A DNA stretch of 64,000 bases from Akkermansia muciniphila (GCF_002884975.1 NZ_PJKB01000002.1:579369-643368), one strand, 5' to 3'. Positions 21,877-31,251 are shown, numbered from the stretch's first letter. Numbers and translations are program-made. Notes: generated by a model from the letters alone, not told the origin.

Positions 21877-23220
21877 TTACCTTGATCTATGAATGACGCG
21901 GGAAAAGCGGAAGATCAGCCATGCCATACCCAGGCTCAGGATTCCCATAACAACGAATTGCCAGGAGGGGGGGATTACCAGCATCATGGCGTATTGGAAC
22001 CCGACGGCCATCAGTCCCAGCACGCAGTCCACCAGGTTGCCCGCGGCAATCATGTCCCCCCGCTTGTCGTTGTCCGCCCGGTCCTGGAAGAAGGCGTTCA
22101 ATGGCACCAGGAACAGGGCGGCGGAAATGCCCGCCGCCATGAGCAGGGCGTAAAAGGCGTGGGAAGTCATGGAGACCGTGGACAGGGCCACGCAGCTAGC
22201 CGCCATCAGCGCGCCCCCGGTCACGGAGACGTTCATCCGGATATGGCGGCGGCAGATCACGGAGGCAATGATGCCGCCCAGCACCGTTCCCCCGCTCATC
22301 CAGGCCATCAGCATGGCGCCCACGGAGCTGAAGTCGTCACTGCCTCCGGAAATTTCCTTGGCCATCTGGATGGTCATGAGCATGACCGTGCCGCCAAAGA
22401 ACCAGAAGTAGCCGATACCCATCTCGCTGACGCGCAGGTTCCGGTTTTTCCACAGCTTGCCCAGCTGGTGGAAGTGCTCGTAAAACAGGGACCAGGAGAA
22501 GGGCCGGAATCCCTCCGGAGCGTACCGGGGCAGGGTGAAGCTGGAGATGGCCACCGGAATGGCCAGGAGCAGGAACACCAGGCACGGGAAGGAGGCGGCA
22601 TACCAGCCGTCATTAAGGCCGGAGGGTTTCAGCCATGCGTCAAACCACTGGAAGAAATCCGTTCCCAGCCAGTGGTGCCAGACGGTGTCCGTGGAAGGCT
22701 CCAGCAGGTAGCGGAACCAGACGAATACGCCGATCTGGCCGATGAGCAGGCTGAGGATGGAGGCCATTTCCACAATGCCGCTGGCGAACCCCATGCGGGA
22801 GGTGCCCACAATGTCCTTGACGATGCCTTTCTTGGACGGGCTGAAGATGGTGGCCTGTACCGCAAAGACGCAGAACCACAGGATGGCTCCGTGCAGGTTG
22901 TGGGTGCGCAGGCTCCAGTACATGCCCGCCAGCACGCATATCTGGAGCAACGCCATGGATTGGATGATGCGCGCCTTGCAGAAGCGGTCCGAGAGCCAGC
23001 CGACGAAGGGTGAGAACAGGATGAAGGGCAGCACAATAATGGCCCCCAGCGGGTATTCCAGGTCTCCCTGGGTGCCGTACAGCCACACGCCCAGCGGAAT
23101 CAGCAGGAATTGCGCCCCTTTTTCATTAAAGGAGTTTTGCGCCTGGATCAGCACGAGCCGCCAGAAGGCTCCCCATGGAACTTTTTTGGCGTGTCCGGTC
23201 GTATGGGGGCTATGGTTCAT
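21877..23220 (-). CDS. MFS transporter (lysophospholipid-transporter-like)
   Basis: This 447-residue inner-membrane protein has about 12 hydrophobic segments. The first helices carry WRLVLIQAQNSFNEKGAQF and, between helices 2 and 3, FVGWLSDRFCKARIIQ, the MFS loop motif. The pattern resembles LplT-type lysophospholipid transporters, which move 2-acyl-glycerophospholipids. The substrate is not proven by sequence, and no acyltransferase partner is fused. The ATG at 23220 starts 4 bases after the stop of cstA on the same strand, so the two are cotranscribed. Longer upstream frames reading into cstA are rejected. Confidence 0.75.
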   Translation of the reverse strand: MNHSPHTTGHAKKVPWGAFWRLVLIQAQNSFNEKGAQFLLIPLGVWLYGTQGDLEYPLGAIIVLPFILFSPFVGWLSDRFCKARIIQSMALLQICVLAGMYWSLRTHNLHGAILWFCVFAVQATIFSPSKKGIVKDIVGTSRMGFASGIVEMASILSLLIGQIGVFVWFRYLLEPSTDTVWHHWLGTDFFQWFDAWLKPSGLNDGWYAASFPCLVFLLLAIPVAISSFTLPRYAPEGFRPFSWSLFYEHFHQLGKLWKNRNLRVSEMGIGYFWFFGGTVMLMTIQMAKEISGGSDDFSSVGAMLMAWMSGGTVLGGIIASVICRRHIRMNVSVTGGALMAASCVALSTVSMTSHAFYALLMAAGISAALFLVPLNAFFQDRADNDKRGDMIAAGNLVDCVLGLMAVGFQYAMMLVIPPSWQFVVMGILSLGMAWLIFRFSRVIHRSR

Positions 23221-23224
23221 GAAA

Positions 23225-24697
23225 TCACAGGTTGGGTTCTTCCGCTTTCTCCAGTCCGGAGCCGCGGAACAGGCAGAGCACGCCCAGGACGGCCACCAGT
23301 AGCACGCTGGTGACCAGGGAGGCCTCATAGCTGAACCCGCACATTTCCGGGCTGGAAAACAGGTATTGGAGCACTACCAGGCTCAGGAAGGCGGCGGGAA
23401 CGGCTGCAGTCCAGTAACAGCGGTTCCTGCTGCGCAGGTAAATGGAGACGGCCCAGAGCGTGGCGGCGGCCAGGAGCTGGTTGGCCCAGCCGAAGTACTG
23501 CCAGATGATGGCGTAGTCCATGCTGCTCACGGCGATGGCTGCCGCAAAGAGGGGGATGGCGATCATCAGGCGGCGCCCCAGTTGCTCCTGGCTCATCTTG
23601 AAGCAGTCCGCGATCATCAGGCGCGTGACCCGCAGGGCGCCGTCCCCCGTGCTGATGGGGAGAATCACTACGCCGATCATCACCAGGATGGACCCGGCGT
23701 GCCCCATCCAGGACTCGGAAATCATCTGAATGGCCAGCGCCGGGGCCTTTCCGTTGGCCGTAGCCATTCCCAGGGCTTCCGGAGAGCCGTAGAAGGTCAG
23801 CGCGGCGGCGGCCCAGATAAAGGCGATGATTCCTTCCGTAATCATGGCGCCTCCGAAGACGGGCAGCCCTTCCCGCTCCGTCTTCAGGCACCGCGCCATC
23901 AGCGGGGACTGCGTGGCATGGAAGCCGCTCACCGCTCCGCAGGCGATGGTGATGAACATCACGGGAAACAGCGGGAAATCCGCCGGGTGGCGGTTATGGA
24001 AAAAGTCCAGGTCCGGAAGAACTTCCATACGGGGAAGGTGCATCCAGTACGGCATGAAATCCGCAAAGGGCGCCAGGAGCATTACGCCCAGAATCCCCAC
24101 GACCATGATGATGAGGGCTACGGAGAAAAGGGGGTATACCTTTCCCATGATGGCCTGGATGGGAAGAATGGTAGCCAGAAAATAGTAGCCGAAGATGATC
24201 CACACCCATGCTGAAACGCTCCAGCCCGTCATGGGGGCCAGGATGGCGGCGGGCCCCACGGCGAAGACCACGCCCACCAGCACGCTGAACACGATGCAGA
24301 CGGCGCGGCTGATCCACTGGGCCTGGCTGCCCAGATAGCGGCCCAGGATTTCCGGCAGGTTCTCCCCCTTGTGGCGCAGGGAGATCATGCCTGAAAAATA
24401 ATCATGAACCATGCCGCCGAAGATGCAGCCGATGACAATCCACAGGAGTGCGGCCGGGCCGTACAGCACACCCATGACGGCGCCGAAAATAGGGCCCAGC
24501 CCCGCAATGTTCAGCAGCTGAATCAGGAACACGCGCCAGCGCGGCATTACCACGTAATCCACGCCGTCCGTGCAGGCCACGGCGGGAGTCTGCCGGGTGG
24601 AGTCCGGCCGGAAAATCTTTTCCAGCACTCGTCCGTAGGTGAAATAACCGGCCGCCAGGATCAATATCCCCAGGATGAAATAGCAGTAACCGTTCAT
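23225..24697 (-). CDS. cstA: Carbon starvation protein A (CstA family peptide/pyruvate transporter)
   Basis: This 490-residue inner-membrane protein of the CstA family imports pyruvate or peptides when sugars run low. It has many hydrophobic segments and the family stretches LLNIAGLGPIFGAVMG, HDYFSGMISLRHKGENLPE and GAVSGFHATQSPLMARC. At 490 residues it is shorter than E. coli CstA (about 700), like the short CstA forms of several anaerobes. It is followed directly by the MFS gene. Its ATG at 24697 faces a 329-base AT-rich region with two CGGATT-type palindromes, one about 107 bases upstream, so palindrome-binding control is possible but unproven. Confidence 0.9.
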   Translation of the reverse strand: MNGYCYFILGILILAAGYFTYGRVLEKIFRPDSTRQTPAVACTDGVDYVVMPRWRVFLIQLLNIAGLGPIFGAVMGVLYGPAALLWIVIGCIFGGMVHDYFSGMISLRHKGENLPEILGRYLGSQAQWISRAVCIVFSVLVGVVFAVGPAAILAPMTGWSVSAWVWIIFGYYFLATILPIQAIMGKVYPLFSVALIIMVVGILGVMLLAPFADFMPYWMHLPRMEVLPDLDFFHNRHPADFPLFPVMFITIACGAVSGFHATQSPLMARCLKTEREGLPVFGGAMITEGIIAFIWAAAALTFYGSPEALGMATANGKAPALAIQMISESWMGHAGSILVMIGVVILPISTGDGALRVTRLMIADCFKMSQEQLGRRLMIAIPLFAAAIAVSSMDYAIIWQYFGWANQLLAAATLWAVSIYLRSRNRCYWTAAVPAAFLSLVVLQYLFSSPEMCGFSYEASLVTSVLLVAVLGVLCLFRGSGLEKAEEPNL

Positions 24698-24803
24698 GTT
24701 GGAAAAAGGTCCAGCCCTCTCATGGACAGGCTGTCCGTTCGGGGAACTTAACTGTTCTCCCCTATTCTGGCAAGCCGTTAGTGAAAAAGAAAAAAATACG
24801 GAA

Positions 24804-24818
24804 CGGATTGCCAATCCG
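24804..24818. promoter_or_regulatory. 15-bp palindrome, candidate operator (copy 1)
   Basis: CGGATTGCCAATCCG is a 7-bp inverted repeat around one central base. Its exact reverse complement occurs 168 bases away at 24972-24986. Both lie in the 329-base region between divergent cstA and the first PEP-CTERM gene, which otherwise contains only AT-rich sequence. Copy 1 is about 107 bases upstream of cstA. Confidence 0.5.
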
Positions 24819-24964
24819 AAAAAGAAATCAAGTGTGGTTTTTTATGCATAGGGATATGGCATTATGAATTTTATGATGATTTAAAATTCCCAAAAAAGGA
24901 ACTCCCCTCCGGAGACGGACCGGGGCGTTGATTTTTCTAAACATCTTGTTTTTATCATTTATTG

Positions 24965-24993
24965 TTGACTTCGGATTGGCAATCCGCTAGAGG
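24965..24993 (+). promoter_or_regulatory. Candidate promoter of PEP-CTERM gene 1
   Basis: TTGACT (24965-24970) and TAGAGG (24988-24993) are 17 bases apart. Palindrome copy 2 fills the space between them, which would let a bound protein block or reshape the promoter. The -10 element is weak. Confidence 0.35.
24972..24986. promoter_or_regulatory. 15-bp palindrome, candidate operator (copy 2)
   Basis: CGGATTGGCAATCCG is the reverse complement of copy 1 at 24804-24818. It lies 40 bases before the start codon of the PEP-CTERM gene at 25027, inside the spacer of its candidate promoter. Confidence 0.5.
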
Positions 24994-25026
24994 ATAAAGG
25001 TTACTTTCATCCAACCTCTCCTAGTT

Positions 25027-25788
25027 ATGAAGAAAACATTGATATTCATTGCTTCCCTGGCTTTTGGAACAGCGATTTCCCAGGCTGCCGTGCTGTGCTC
25101 CACTACTTTTAACCGGACCGGCACTTCCCTGGATACCGTCACGGTGAACACGGTGTCGGATGTGGGTCTTACGTCTTCCACCTCGATCAGTTCCGGAGAC
25201 TTCAGCAAGAGTTCTTCGGGCAATGACCTTCTGGCCTCGGGGTCCATTCCGTCCTCCGTGTTTTCTCCCAATGCCAATGTGGGGGGTACGGGAAACAATA
25301 CGTGGAGCGTTTCCTTCACGTTCACCAATACCGGTTCCCAGGATATGATGATTTCTTCCATTGACCTGTCCATGATCGGGTTCACAGGTGCGGGCGCTGC
25401 CCAGAATGGCGGCAACGGCGTGGCCAATAATGATTATGTGGGCGGATACGAAGGGAATTTCAACAAGCCTGTCGATATGACTCTTTCCATTGACGGGCAG
25501 ACGGACCAGACCCTGACCTATAACGGCTCTACGGCTGCCAGCGGCACCACTGGCGCATGGACCGGCATTCATACGGGAAGCTTCAATTATAACGACTTTC
25601 TGCTGAAAGCCGGGGAATCCCTGACCATTACCATTACTGCTTCCAATAACAGCGCCTATAACAAGGGTTGCTTTGCCGGACTCACCGGAATCCAGATTAA
25701 TGGTGAATTGCTGGTTCCTGAACCCGCCACGGCTTCCCTGGGTCTTCTTGGACTGGCTGTTCTGATGATGCGGCGGCGCAGAGCCTGA
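25027..25788 (+). CDS. PEP-CTERM domain secreted protein 1
   Basis: This 253-residue exported protein has a signal peptide (MKKTLIFIASLAFGTAISQA) and a Thr/Ser/Gly/Asn-rich beta-sheet-like body. It ends in a PEP-CTERM tail: VPEPATASLGLLGLAVLMM followed by RRRRA. Such tails are cut and processed by exosortases, linking the protein to export and often to exopolysaccharide or biofilm matrix. The body resembles the protein encoded at 26131-26835, so the pair is probably a tandem duplication that diverged. No exosortase lies in the window. No Shine-Dalgarno sequence precedes the ATG. A terminator follows. Confidence 0.88.
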   Translation: MKKTLIFIASLAFGTAISQAAVLCSTTFNRTGTSLDTVTVNTVSDVGLTSSTSISSGDFSKSSSGNDLLASGSIPSSVFSPNANVGGTGNNTWSVSFTFTNTGSQDMMISSIDLSMIGFTGAGAAQNGGNGVANNDYVGGYEGNFNKPVDMTLSIDGQTDQTLTYNGSTAASGTTGAWTGIHTGSFNYNDFLLKAGESLTITITASNNSAYNKGCFAGLTGIQINGELLVPEPATASLGLLGLAVLMMRRRRA

Positions 25789-25803
25789 AGACTTATTGAC
25801 GGG

Positions 25804-25842
25804 AAACGGTTGCGGAGAAATACTGCAACCGTTTGGTTTTTA
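25804..25842 (+). terminator. Rho-independent terminator
   Basis: AAACGGTTGC and GCAACCGTTT form a perfect 10-bp stem with an 11-base loop, followed by GGTTTTTA. It sits directly after PEP-CTERM gene 1. Confidence 0.8.
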
Positions 25843-25984
25843 AATCAAGCAAGAGAAGCCGGAGAGAAGAGGCGAATTAGAAATCCGGAGTCAATGAAAA
25901 AAGTTGAAGATCAGGAATTTTGGAAGCATGCGCCAGTGTCCGGAAGAGAGGGCAGCCAAGTTCGCAGATTCTGTTGAGAATTGC

Positions 25985-26022
25985 ATAATTTGCTGATTAT
26001 AAACATAATTTATTGATTATAA
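25985..26022. repeat. Two 18-bp direct repeats, candidate binding sites
   Basis: ATAATTTGCTGATTATAA (25985-26002) and ATAATTTATTGATTATAA (26005-26022) differ at two bases and are spaced 20 bases start to start, about two helical turns. They lie about 110-145 bases upstream of PEP-CTERM gene 2, in the otherwise gene-free region 25843-26130. Confidence 0.5.
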
Positions 26023-26130
26023 CTCAAAGAAAGGCTTCCCCGGATTTCTAATTCGTTACCCATAAACGGATGTCTCCCAATGTGGATTTGACACTTTTTA
26101 TTAAAGAATAAACCAATACTTGCTTTGAAG

Positions 26131-26835
26131 ATGAAAACGGCCTTTTGTATTTTTGCGTCGCTGGCGGTAGGAACTTTTTCCGCACAGGCAGCTACCTTGT
26201 GGACAACCACCTTCGGGAATGCAGCCCAGTCAGATCCCTCCAGGGTAACTCTTACCAACTCCGGAGGGGAAATGAGCGGTATCACGGGGAGCGTTTATTC
26301 ACTGCAAAAGACGACCTACAGCAACGGACAGACGGAGGATCTGACGCTGATGACAAGCGGCGGAGTGTGTTCAGATGCTTCTTTGTTTACTCCCGGCGTC
26401 AATGTGCAATCAAGCGGATCATGGACGGCAGGAATGACTTTTACCAATGGCAGTGACCAGGGCTGCACCATCAGCGCCGTTAAGATGACGGTAGTTTCCT
26501 TCAATTCCGCAGGGGCTGCACAGACTAACGAGAGGACGTTTTCACTGACGGTAACCATCGGGGGCCAGGAAGTGACGGCAACCGTTACCCTTGCAGCCGA
26601 TAGCGGGAAGAACGGCACGGCGGCTACGCTGACTTTTGACACCCCGGTTGAACTGAAGGCCGGACAATCCTTGGATTTTTCCGTTCTTGCCAGTAAGACG
26701 AATCAGACGGACGGTTCTTTCTTCGGCATAAAATCCATGGAATTCCAGGGAGAATTGCTGGTGCCCGAACCTGCCACTGCTTCCCTGGGCCTTCTGGGGC
26801 TGGCCGCCTTGATGATGTACCGCCGCAGAGCCTGA
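26131..26835 (+). CDS. PEP-CTERM domain secreted protein 2
   Basis: This 234-residue exported protein, start MKTAFCIFASLAVGTFSAQA, has a signal peptide. Its body is rich in Thr, Ser, Gly and Val, and it ends in the same PEP-CTERM tail as gene 1: GELLVPEPATASLGLLGLA, then LMMYRRRA. The bodies are similar in layout (both have a GxGAAQ-type stretch, then a long beta-rich region with KAGxSL), which supports a tandem paralog pair. A frame opening at TTG 26125 adds only two residues; ATG 26131 is preferred. It is probably matrix-associated; no catalytic motif is visible. A perfect TTGACA lies at 26088-26093, but no matching -10 is clear. Confidence 0.87.
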   Translation: MKTAFCIFASLAVGTFSAQAATLWTTTFGNAAQSDPSRVTLTNSGGEMSGITGSVYSLQKTTYSNGQTEDLTLMTSGGVCSDASLFTPGVNVQSSGSWTAGMTFTNGSDQGCTISAVKMTVVSFNSAGAAQTNERTFSLTVTIGGQEVTATVTLAADSGKNGTAATLTFDTPVELKAGQSLDFSVLASKTNQTDGSFFGIKSMEFQGELLVPEPATASLGLLGLAALMMYRRRA

Positions 26836-26865
26836 TTCCCCATGCTTCCTCTGTTGTCCAATACC

Positions 26866-26904
26866 AAGCCGCCCCGTGTAATTAGCACCAAGGGCGGTTT
26901 TTTT
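26866..26904 (+). terminator. Rho-independent terminator
   Basis: GCCGCCC (from 26869) pairs with GGGCGGT (26892-26898), followed by a run of seven T. It ends PEP-CTERM gene 2 and isolates it from the sulfatase gene. Confidence 0.75.
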
Positions 26905-27006
26905 CATCCCAAAATATCCTTGTTTCCCCTTATAAACGGAAATATCCCGGGCCTGGATTTTTAACCGGATAATTCTTGAACCAACCCATTTTCAACTATC
27001 ATTATT

Positions 27007-30000
27007 ATGTCGCTGCCACGCCTGCTCTCTATTCTGGTTCCGTCCCTGATGTTTTTATCTCCGGCACAGGCCGCAGATGCGGACTATGTCTGGAAAGGTT
27101 CCGTGTCTCCATGGTCAAACGTATCCAACTGGAGCCTGAACGGGGGTGCGCCGCCGGCGGCTCCCGGACCGTCTTCCTCCGCCTATACGCATTGGATGGT
27201 CACGAACGGGACCGATTCGGCAGGGATGACCAATATAGGCGGCTTGGGAGCCGGAGGACGGTACTTGAAAGGCATCCGGGTGGCCGGGATTAACAACCAG
27301 CCCGGAGGAAAGGTTCAGCTTTTCGTGTTGAATTCCTCTTCCGGCGTGTATTTGCGCGTGGAGGCGGGCGGCATCACCGTGGAAAATACGAGCACGGGCG
27401 GGTACAATGCAGATTTCGGGATTGCGCAATTGCGCATAGCCGCTGATCAGGAGTGGAACGTGGCGGAAGGCCGCTGTTTTTATGTGGGGCTGGATGAGGC
27501 CGCCCCCTCCGGCGGATTGTATTCCCTGAGCTCGGAGAATGATGCTCCCCGGCGTGTAACGCTGACGGGTTCCGGAGCGGTCCGCATGGGGGAAGGGTTG
27601 TTGCTGAACAATATTTCCGGCCTCATCGGCTTTGTGATGAATGCCGGGAAGGGAACGCCCACGCTGGATCTGGCGGACCGGGGCATGAGCAATACGGTTA
27701 CGGTGGAGGACGCCGCGCGGCTGGAAGGCATGTCCCTGTACCAGGGGGCCCTGGTGACGCGGGAAAAGGCCGCCGTGACTTTTTCCAGCACCACGGCCAA
27801 GGCTTCCGCCCAATGGAACATTGGTGCGGATACGGCGTTTGCCCTGGAAGACTCCACGCTGGACCTGACGGAAGCGGGAGTGGACGGGAACGTGACGCTT
27901 TCCGGAACCTCCGGCATTGCCGGTGAAAACGGAGCGTTGAAACAGACGATTCTGGACGACGCCCAGGTGACCTATACGGACAGGCATGTCAGGGCAGGAG
28001 AAATCCAGAGTGTAGGCAGCAATGTAACGATCACGCTGAATAACTCCTCCCTCCACTTTGACGGGGAAATTCCGGCGGTGAACCTGATGGTGCAGGGCAA
28101 CTGCACCCTGGGCGGCAGCGGCGCTTTCTCTGGAACCATCACCTATGCGCCGGGAGGTTCCCTGGCTGTGGACGGGGATATATTGCTCCCCAGTTCCTCC
28201 CTGACGCTGGGACGGCTTCATGTATCCCTGCTGGACGGCGTGCCGCAGAGCACGGCCGTACAGCCGGAAAATCCTTCCCGGCAGGCGCAGGAATACGTTG
28301 TTTTATTTGATTCCTCCTTTGAAGACCTGATTGCCGCATGGCCGGGCAGGCACACGCTGGGCGTGCAGTTCAAGCCGGAGATGACCGCTGCCGTCACCGT
28401 AAAGGAACTGCCGAAGGGGGCGGTCTCCTGGAATTATGACGCCGCCGCCAAACTGCTGACCCTTGAAACGGACGTGGCGGTGAAGCCGGACATGCCGGCG
28501 CATGTTTCCGGCTCCAGGCCCAACATTATCTTTGTCCTGGTGGATGACATGGGCTGGGGAGACCTGAGCGTCAACTGGACGCAGCAGGATAAAAACGGGC
28601 GCCAGGTGACGCGCAGGAATGAATTCAAGACTCCGACTCTGGACACGATGGCTGCGGAAGGCATGCAGCTCCGTCGCCATTACAGCGCCGCTCCGGTGTG
28701 CGCTCCGGCACGCGCCTCACTGCTTCTCGGGGTGCACCAGGGCCACTCCCGTGTGGTGCGCAACAACACATTCGACTATCCCATTGAGAACTCCCACACC
28801 CTGGGAACGCTGCTGAAGGGCGCCGGGTACCACACGGCGGCCATCGGAAAATGGGGCGTGGGAGGCGGAGGGCAAAGCGGCAAGGCGCTGACCGGGGCGC
28901 CCCATATGCGCGGGTTTGACTACTTTTACGGAATTATCAAGCATTTGGCGGGCCATTTCCACTATTTGACGCAGGGTTCCCAGGACATTTACGAATATGA
29001 TGACCGGGCCGCGGCTCCGGCGTGGACGAGCGTCAGTTCCAGGGTGCCCGCCACCGCTTATGATACTGACCTCTTCGGCGCCCGGGCCAAGCAGTGGATT
29101 ATGGAGCATCATGAAAAAGCTCCTTCGCAGCCTTTCTTCCTGTACCTGGCTTTCCCGGCTCCCCACGGCTGCCTGTCTGCTCCTGCCTGTGCCTATCCGG
29201 AAGGACTGGGAAAAACCGGCGGCCTGCAATGGGAGAAGAAGGACGGCTATGAAGCCTGCAATACCGCCGCGGACGGCTGGACTGGCGTGCAGGGGGATTT
29301 TGGCCCGGATACGTACATTTATCCGGAACACGCGGTTTTCGGCAAGACGGAATCCCGCCACGCTACGATGATCCGCCGCGTGGACGATGTTCTGAAGGAT
29401 ATGATCCAGTTGCTCAAGGAGCTGAATCTTGACGACAATACGATGATCGTGTTCACCTCTGACAACGGCCCTCACAATGAAGGAGGTTCAGGCAATTACG
29501 GCAACGGAGCGCAGGATCCACAGTATTTCATGAGTTATGGAATGATGGACGGCATCAAGCGGGACTGCTGGGAGGGCGGCATGCGCGTGCCTGCGGTGGT
29601 GCGCTGGCCCGGAGTGGTTTCCCGAGGAATCAGCCTGGGCGCCAGCCAGTTTCATGACTGGATGGCCACCTTTGCGGATGTGGCGGGTGTACCCGTCCCG
29701 TCCCGCTGTGACGGCGTTTCCCTGCTGCCTACGCTGGTAGGCGTGCCGGAACGCCAGAGAACCGGCGTTATTTACACGGAATATGCCTACGGCGGAAGTA
29801 CTCCGGGTTACGGTGACTTCCTCCAGGCCCACAGGAACCGCGGCAGGCAGCAGCAGCAGATTGTGTTTGCGGACGGCTTCAAGGGCGTGCGGATGGGCAA
29901 CGCAGCTCCCGCCACGGACTTTGAGATTTATGATACGGAAAAGGATCCTCAGGAGGCCAGCAACCTGGCTTCCTCCCGTCCGGACCTTCAGGAGAAAATG

Positions 30001-31251
30001 AAGGCGCAGGCGTTGCGCATGCGCCGTTCCTCCCCCGTCACCGCCACGAACTTTGACGCCGGTTATATTGCTCCCGTCACCGCGCCCGCCGGTCTGCGGC
30101 AGGGCAGGCTGCACTGGCGCGCATGGAACCGCGCCTTTGACTGGGTGCCGGATTTCCGGCAACTGGAGGAGGCCCCCTCCGCCACAGGCGCGACGGATGC
30201 CCTTGACGTGCTCAATGTCAAGGCGGGTTCTTCCGGCCAGAAGGGCGTGGAACTTGCGGGCTACCTCACGGTGCCTGCCACCGGGGAATATAAATTCTAC
30301 CTCCGGACGGACTCCAATGAGGGGAGCAAGGCCTTTGTGCACCTGCACGATATGCAGCTCATTGATGCGGACTATGCCTATACGCCCGGAACGGAGGCCT
30401 CCTCCAATGCACGGGAAGGCGTTTCCAGCGATGTGCAGCCCAACGCCGTCCAGACGGTGAAGCTTACGGCGGGGGTGCACCCCATCCGGATCGGCTACGT
30501 GGGGAACGGGGCGGCTCCGTCTCTCTCCCTGCAATGGGAAGGGCCGGAAACCAGCGGCAGGGAAGCCATCCCCGCCAGTGCGTTCTCCTATGAGTACGTG
30601 AATCCCTTCAATCTGGACAAGACGGAAGAGGCTGTGGGCGCCGCTGCCGTTCATACGGCGCTGACCGTGCAGACGCAAATGCCCTGGACGGCCTCCTGTG
30701 ACCAGCCCTGGGTCTCAGTCAATCCTTCTTCCGGTTCCGGAACTGCTGTACTGGATATTGCGGTGGAGGCAAACGGAAAGCAAACGGAACGGACGGCTGT
30801 CGTCACCGTTGTATGTGACGGGGAACAGAGGACGTTTACGCTGAACCAGTCAGGGAAACCGGCCCCCACGGGCTATGATAAATGGAAGCAGGACAACTTC
30901 CCGGATGGAACGCCGGACGGCCAGATGACCCCGGATGCGTGCCCCGCCGGAGACGGCATTACAAACCTGATGAAGTACGCGACTGGGCTGGACCCCAACA
31001 AACCGTGCGGGAGCGTGACGGAGCTGACCATCCGGGAAGATGCCGGTAAAAAATACCTCGTGCTTTCCTGGCCGGTGAATACGGAAGCGACGGATGTGAC
31101 TTTCAGTGTGGAAAGCTCTGCCGATCTGAAGGCATGGGCTGAGGAAGGAACGGTTGTTCCGACCGGCGCGCGCAGTGAATTCAGGGATACGGTGGCGGTG
31201 GAGGAAAGCGCCCCGGTCCGTCGGTTCCTGAGGCTGAAAGTGGTGAGGTAA
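27007..31251 (+). CDS. Giant secreted sulfatase with N-terminal beta-rich and C-terminal PA14/BACON-like modules
   Basis: This is a 1414-residue exported sulfatase. After a signal peptide (about 1-22, ending SPAQA) comes a long beta-rich, autotransporter-passenger-like region (about 25-495). The sulfatase domain starts RPNIIFVLVDDMGWGD (R504). It contains the formylglycine site CAPAR (C565-R569), the Cys type matured by a formylglycine-generating enzyme. IGKWGVGG and TSDNGPHNEGG are further conserved parts. A PA14-like region (about 1020-1205, with GYLTVPATGEYKFYLRTDSN) and a BACON-like module (about 1212-1285, with MPWTASCDQPWVSVNPSSG) follow. The substrate is probably a sulfated mucin O-glycan or glycosaminoglycan; the sugar position is unknown. 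It is much longer than a typical 500-residue sulfatase. Confidence 0.9.
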   Translation: MSLPRLLSILVPSLMFLSPAQAADADYVWKGSVSPWSNVSNWSLNGGAPPAAPGPSSSAYTHWMVTNGTDSAGMTNIGGLGAGGRYLKGIRVAGINNQPGGKVQLFVLNSSSGVYLRVEAGGITVENTSTGGYNADFGIAQLRIAADQEWNVAEGRCFYVGLDEAAPSGGLYSLSSENDAPRRVTLTGSGAVRMGEGLLLNNISGLIGFVMNAGKGTPTLDLADRGMSNTVTVEDAARLEGMSLYQGALVTREKAAVTFSSTTAKASAQWNIGADTAFALEDSTLDLTEAGVDGNVTLSGTSGIAGENGALKQTILDDAQVTYTDRHVRAGEIQSVGSNVTITLNNSSLHFDGEIPAVNLMVQGNCTLGGSGAFSGTITYAPGGSLAVDGDILLPSSSLTLGRLHVSLLDGVPQSTAVQPENPSRQAQEYVVLFDSSFEDLIAAWPGRHTLGVQFKPEMTAAVTVKELPKGAVSWNYDAAAKLLTLETDVAVKPDMPAHVSGSRPNIIFVLVDDMGWGDLSVNWTQQDKNGRQVTRRNEFKTPTLDTMAAEGMQLRRHYSAAPVCAPARASLLLGVHQGHSRVVRNNTFDYPIENSHTLGTLLKGAGYHTAAIGKWGVGGGGQSGKALTGAPHMRGFDYFYGIIKHLAGHFHYLTQGSQDIYEYDDRAAAPAWTSVSSRVPATAYDTDLFGARAKQWIMEHHEKAPSQPFFLYLAFPAPHGCLSAPACAYPEGLGKTGGLQWEKKDGYEACNTAADGWTGVQGDFGPDTYIYPEHAVFGKTESRHATMIRRVDDVLKDMIQLLKELNLDDNTMIVFTSDNGPHNEGGSGNYGNGAQDPQYFMSYGMMDGIKRDCWEGGMRVPAVVRWPGVVSRGISLGASQFHDWMATFADVAGVPVPSRCDGVSLLPTLVGVPERQRTGVIYTEYAYGGSTPGYGDFLQAHRNRGRQQQQIVFADGFKGVRMGNAAPATDFEIYDTEKDPQEASNLASSRPDLQEKMKAQALRMRRSSPVTATNFDAGYIAPVTAPAGLRQGRLHWRAWNRAFDWVPDFRQLEEAPSATGATDALDVLNVKAGSSGQKGVELAGYLTVPATGEYKFYLRTDSNEGSKAFVHLHDMQLIDADYAYTPGTEASSNAREGVSSDVQPNAVQTVKLTAGVHPIRIGYVGNGAAPSLSLQWEGPETSGREAIPASAFSYEYVNPFNLDKTEEAVGAAAVHTALTVQTQMPWTASCDQPWVSVNPSSGSGTAVLDIAVEANGKQTERTAVVTVVCDGEQRTFTLNQSGKPAPTGYDKWKQDNFPDGTPDGQMTPDACPAGDGITNLMKYATGLDPNKPCGSVTELTIREDAGKKYLVLSWPVNTEATDVTFSVESSADLKAWAEEGTVVPTGARSEFRDTVAVEESAPVRRFLRLKVVR

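Noticed and set aside
24804-24818. The palindrome as a terminator of cstA or the PEP-CTERM gene
   Set aside because: No loop or U-run follows, and it lies upstream of both divergent genes.
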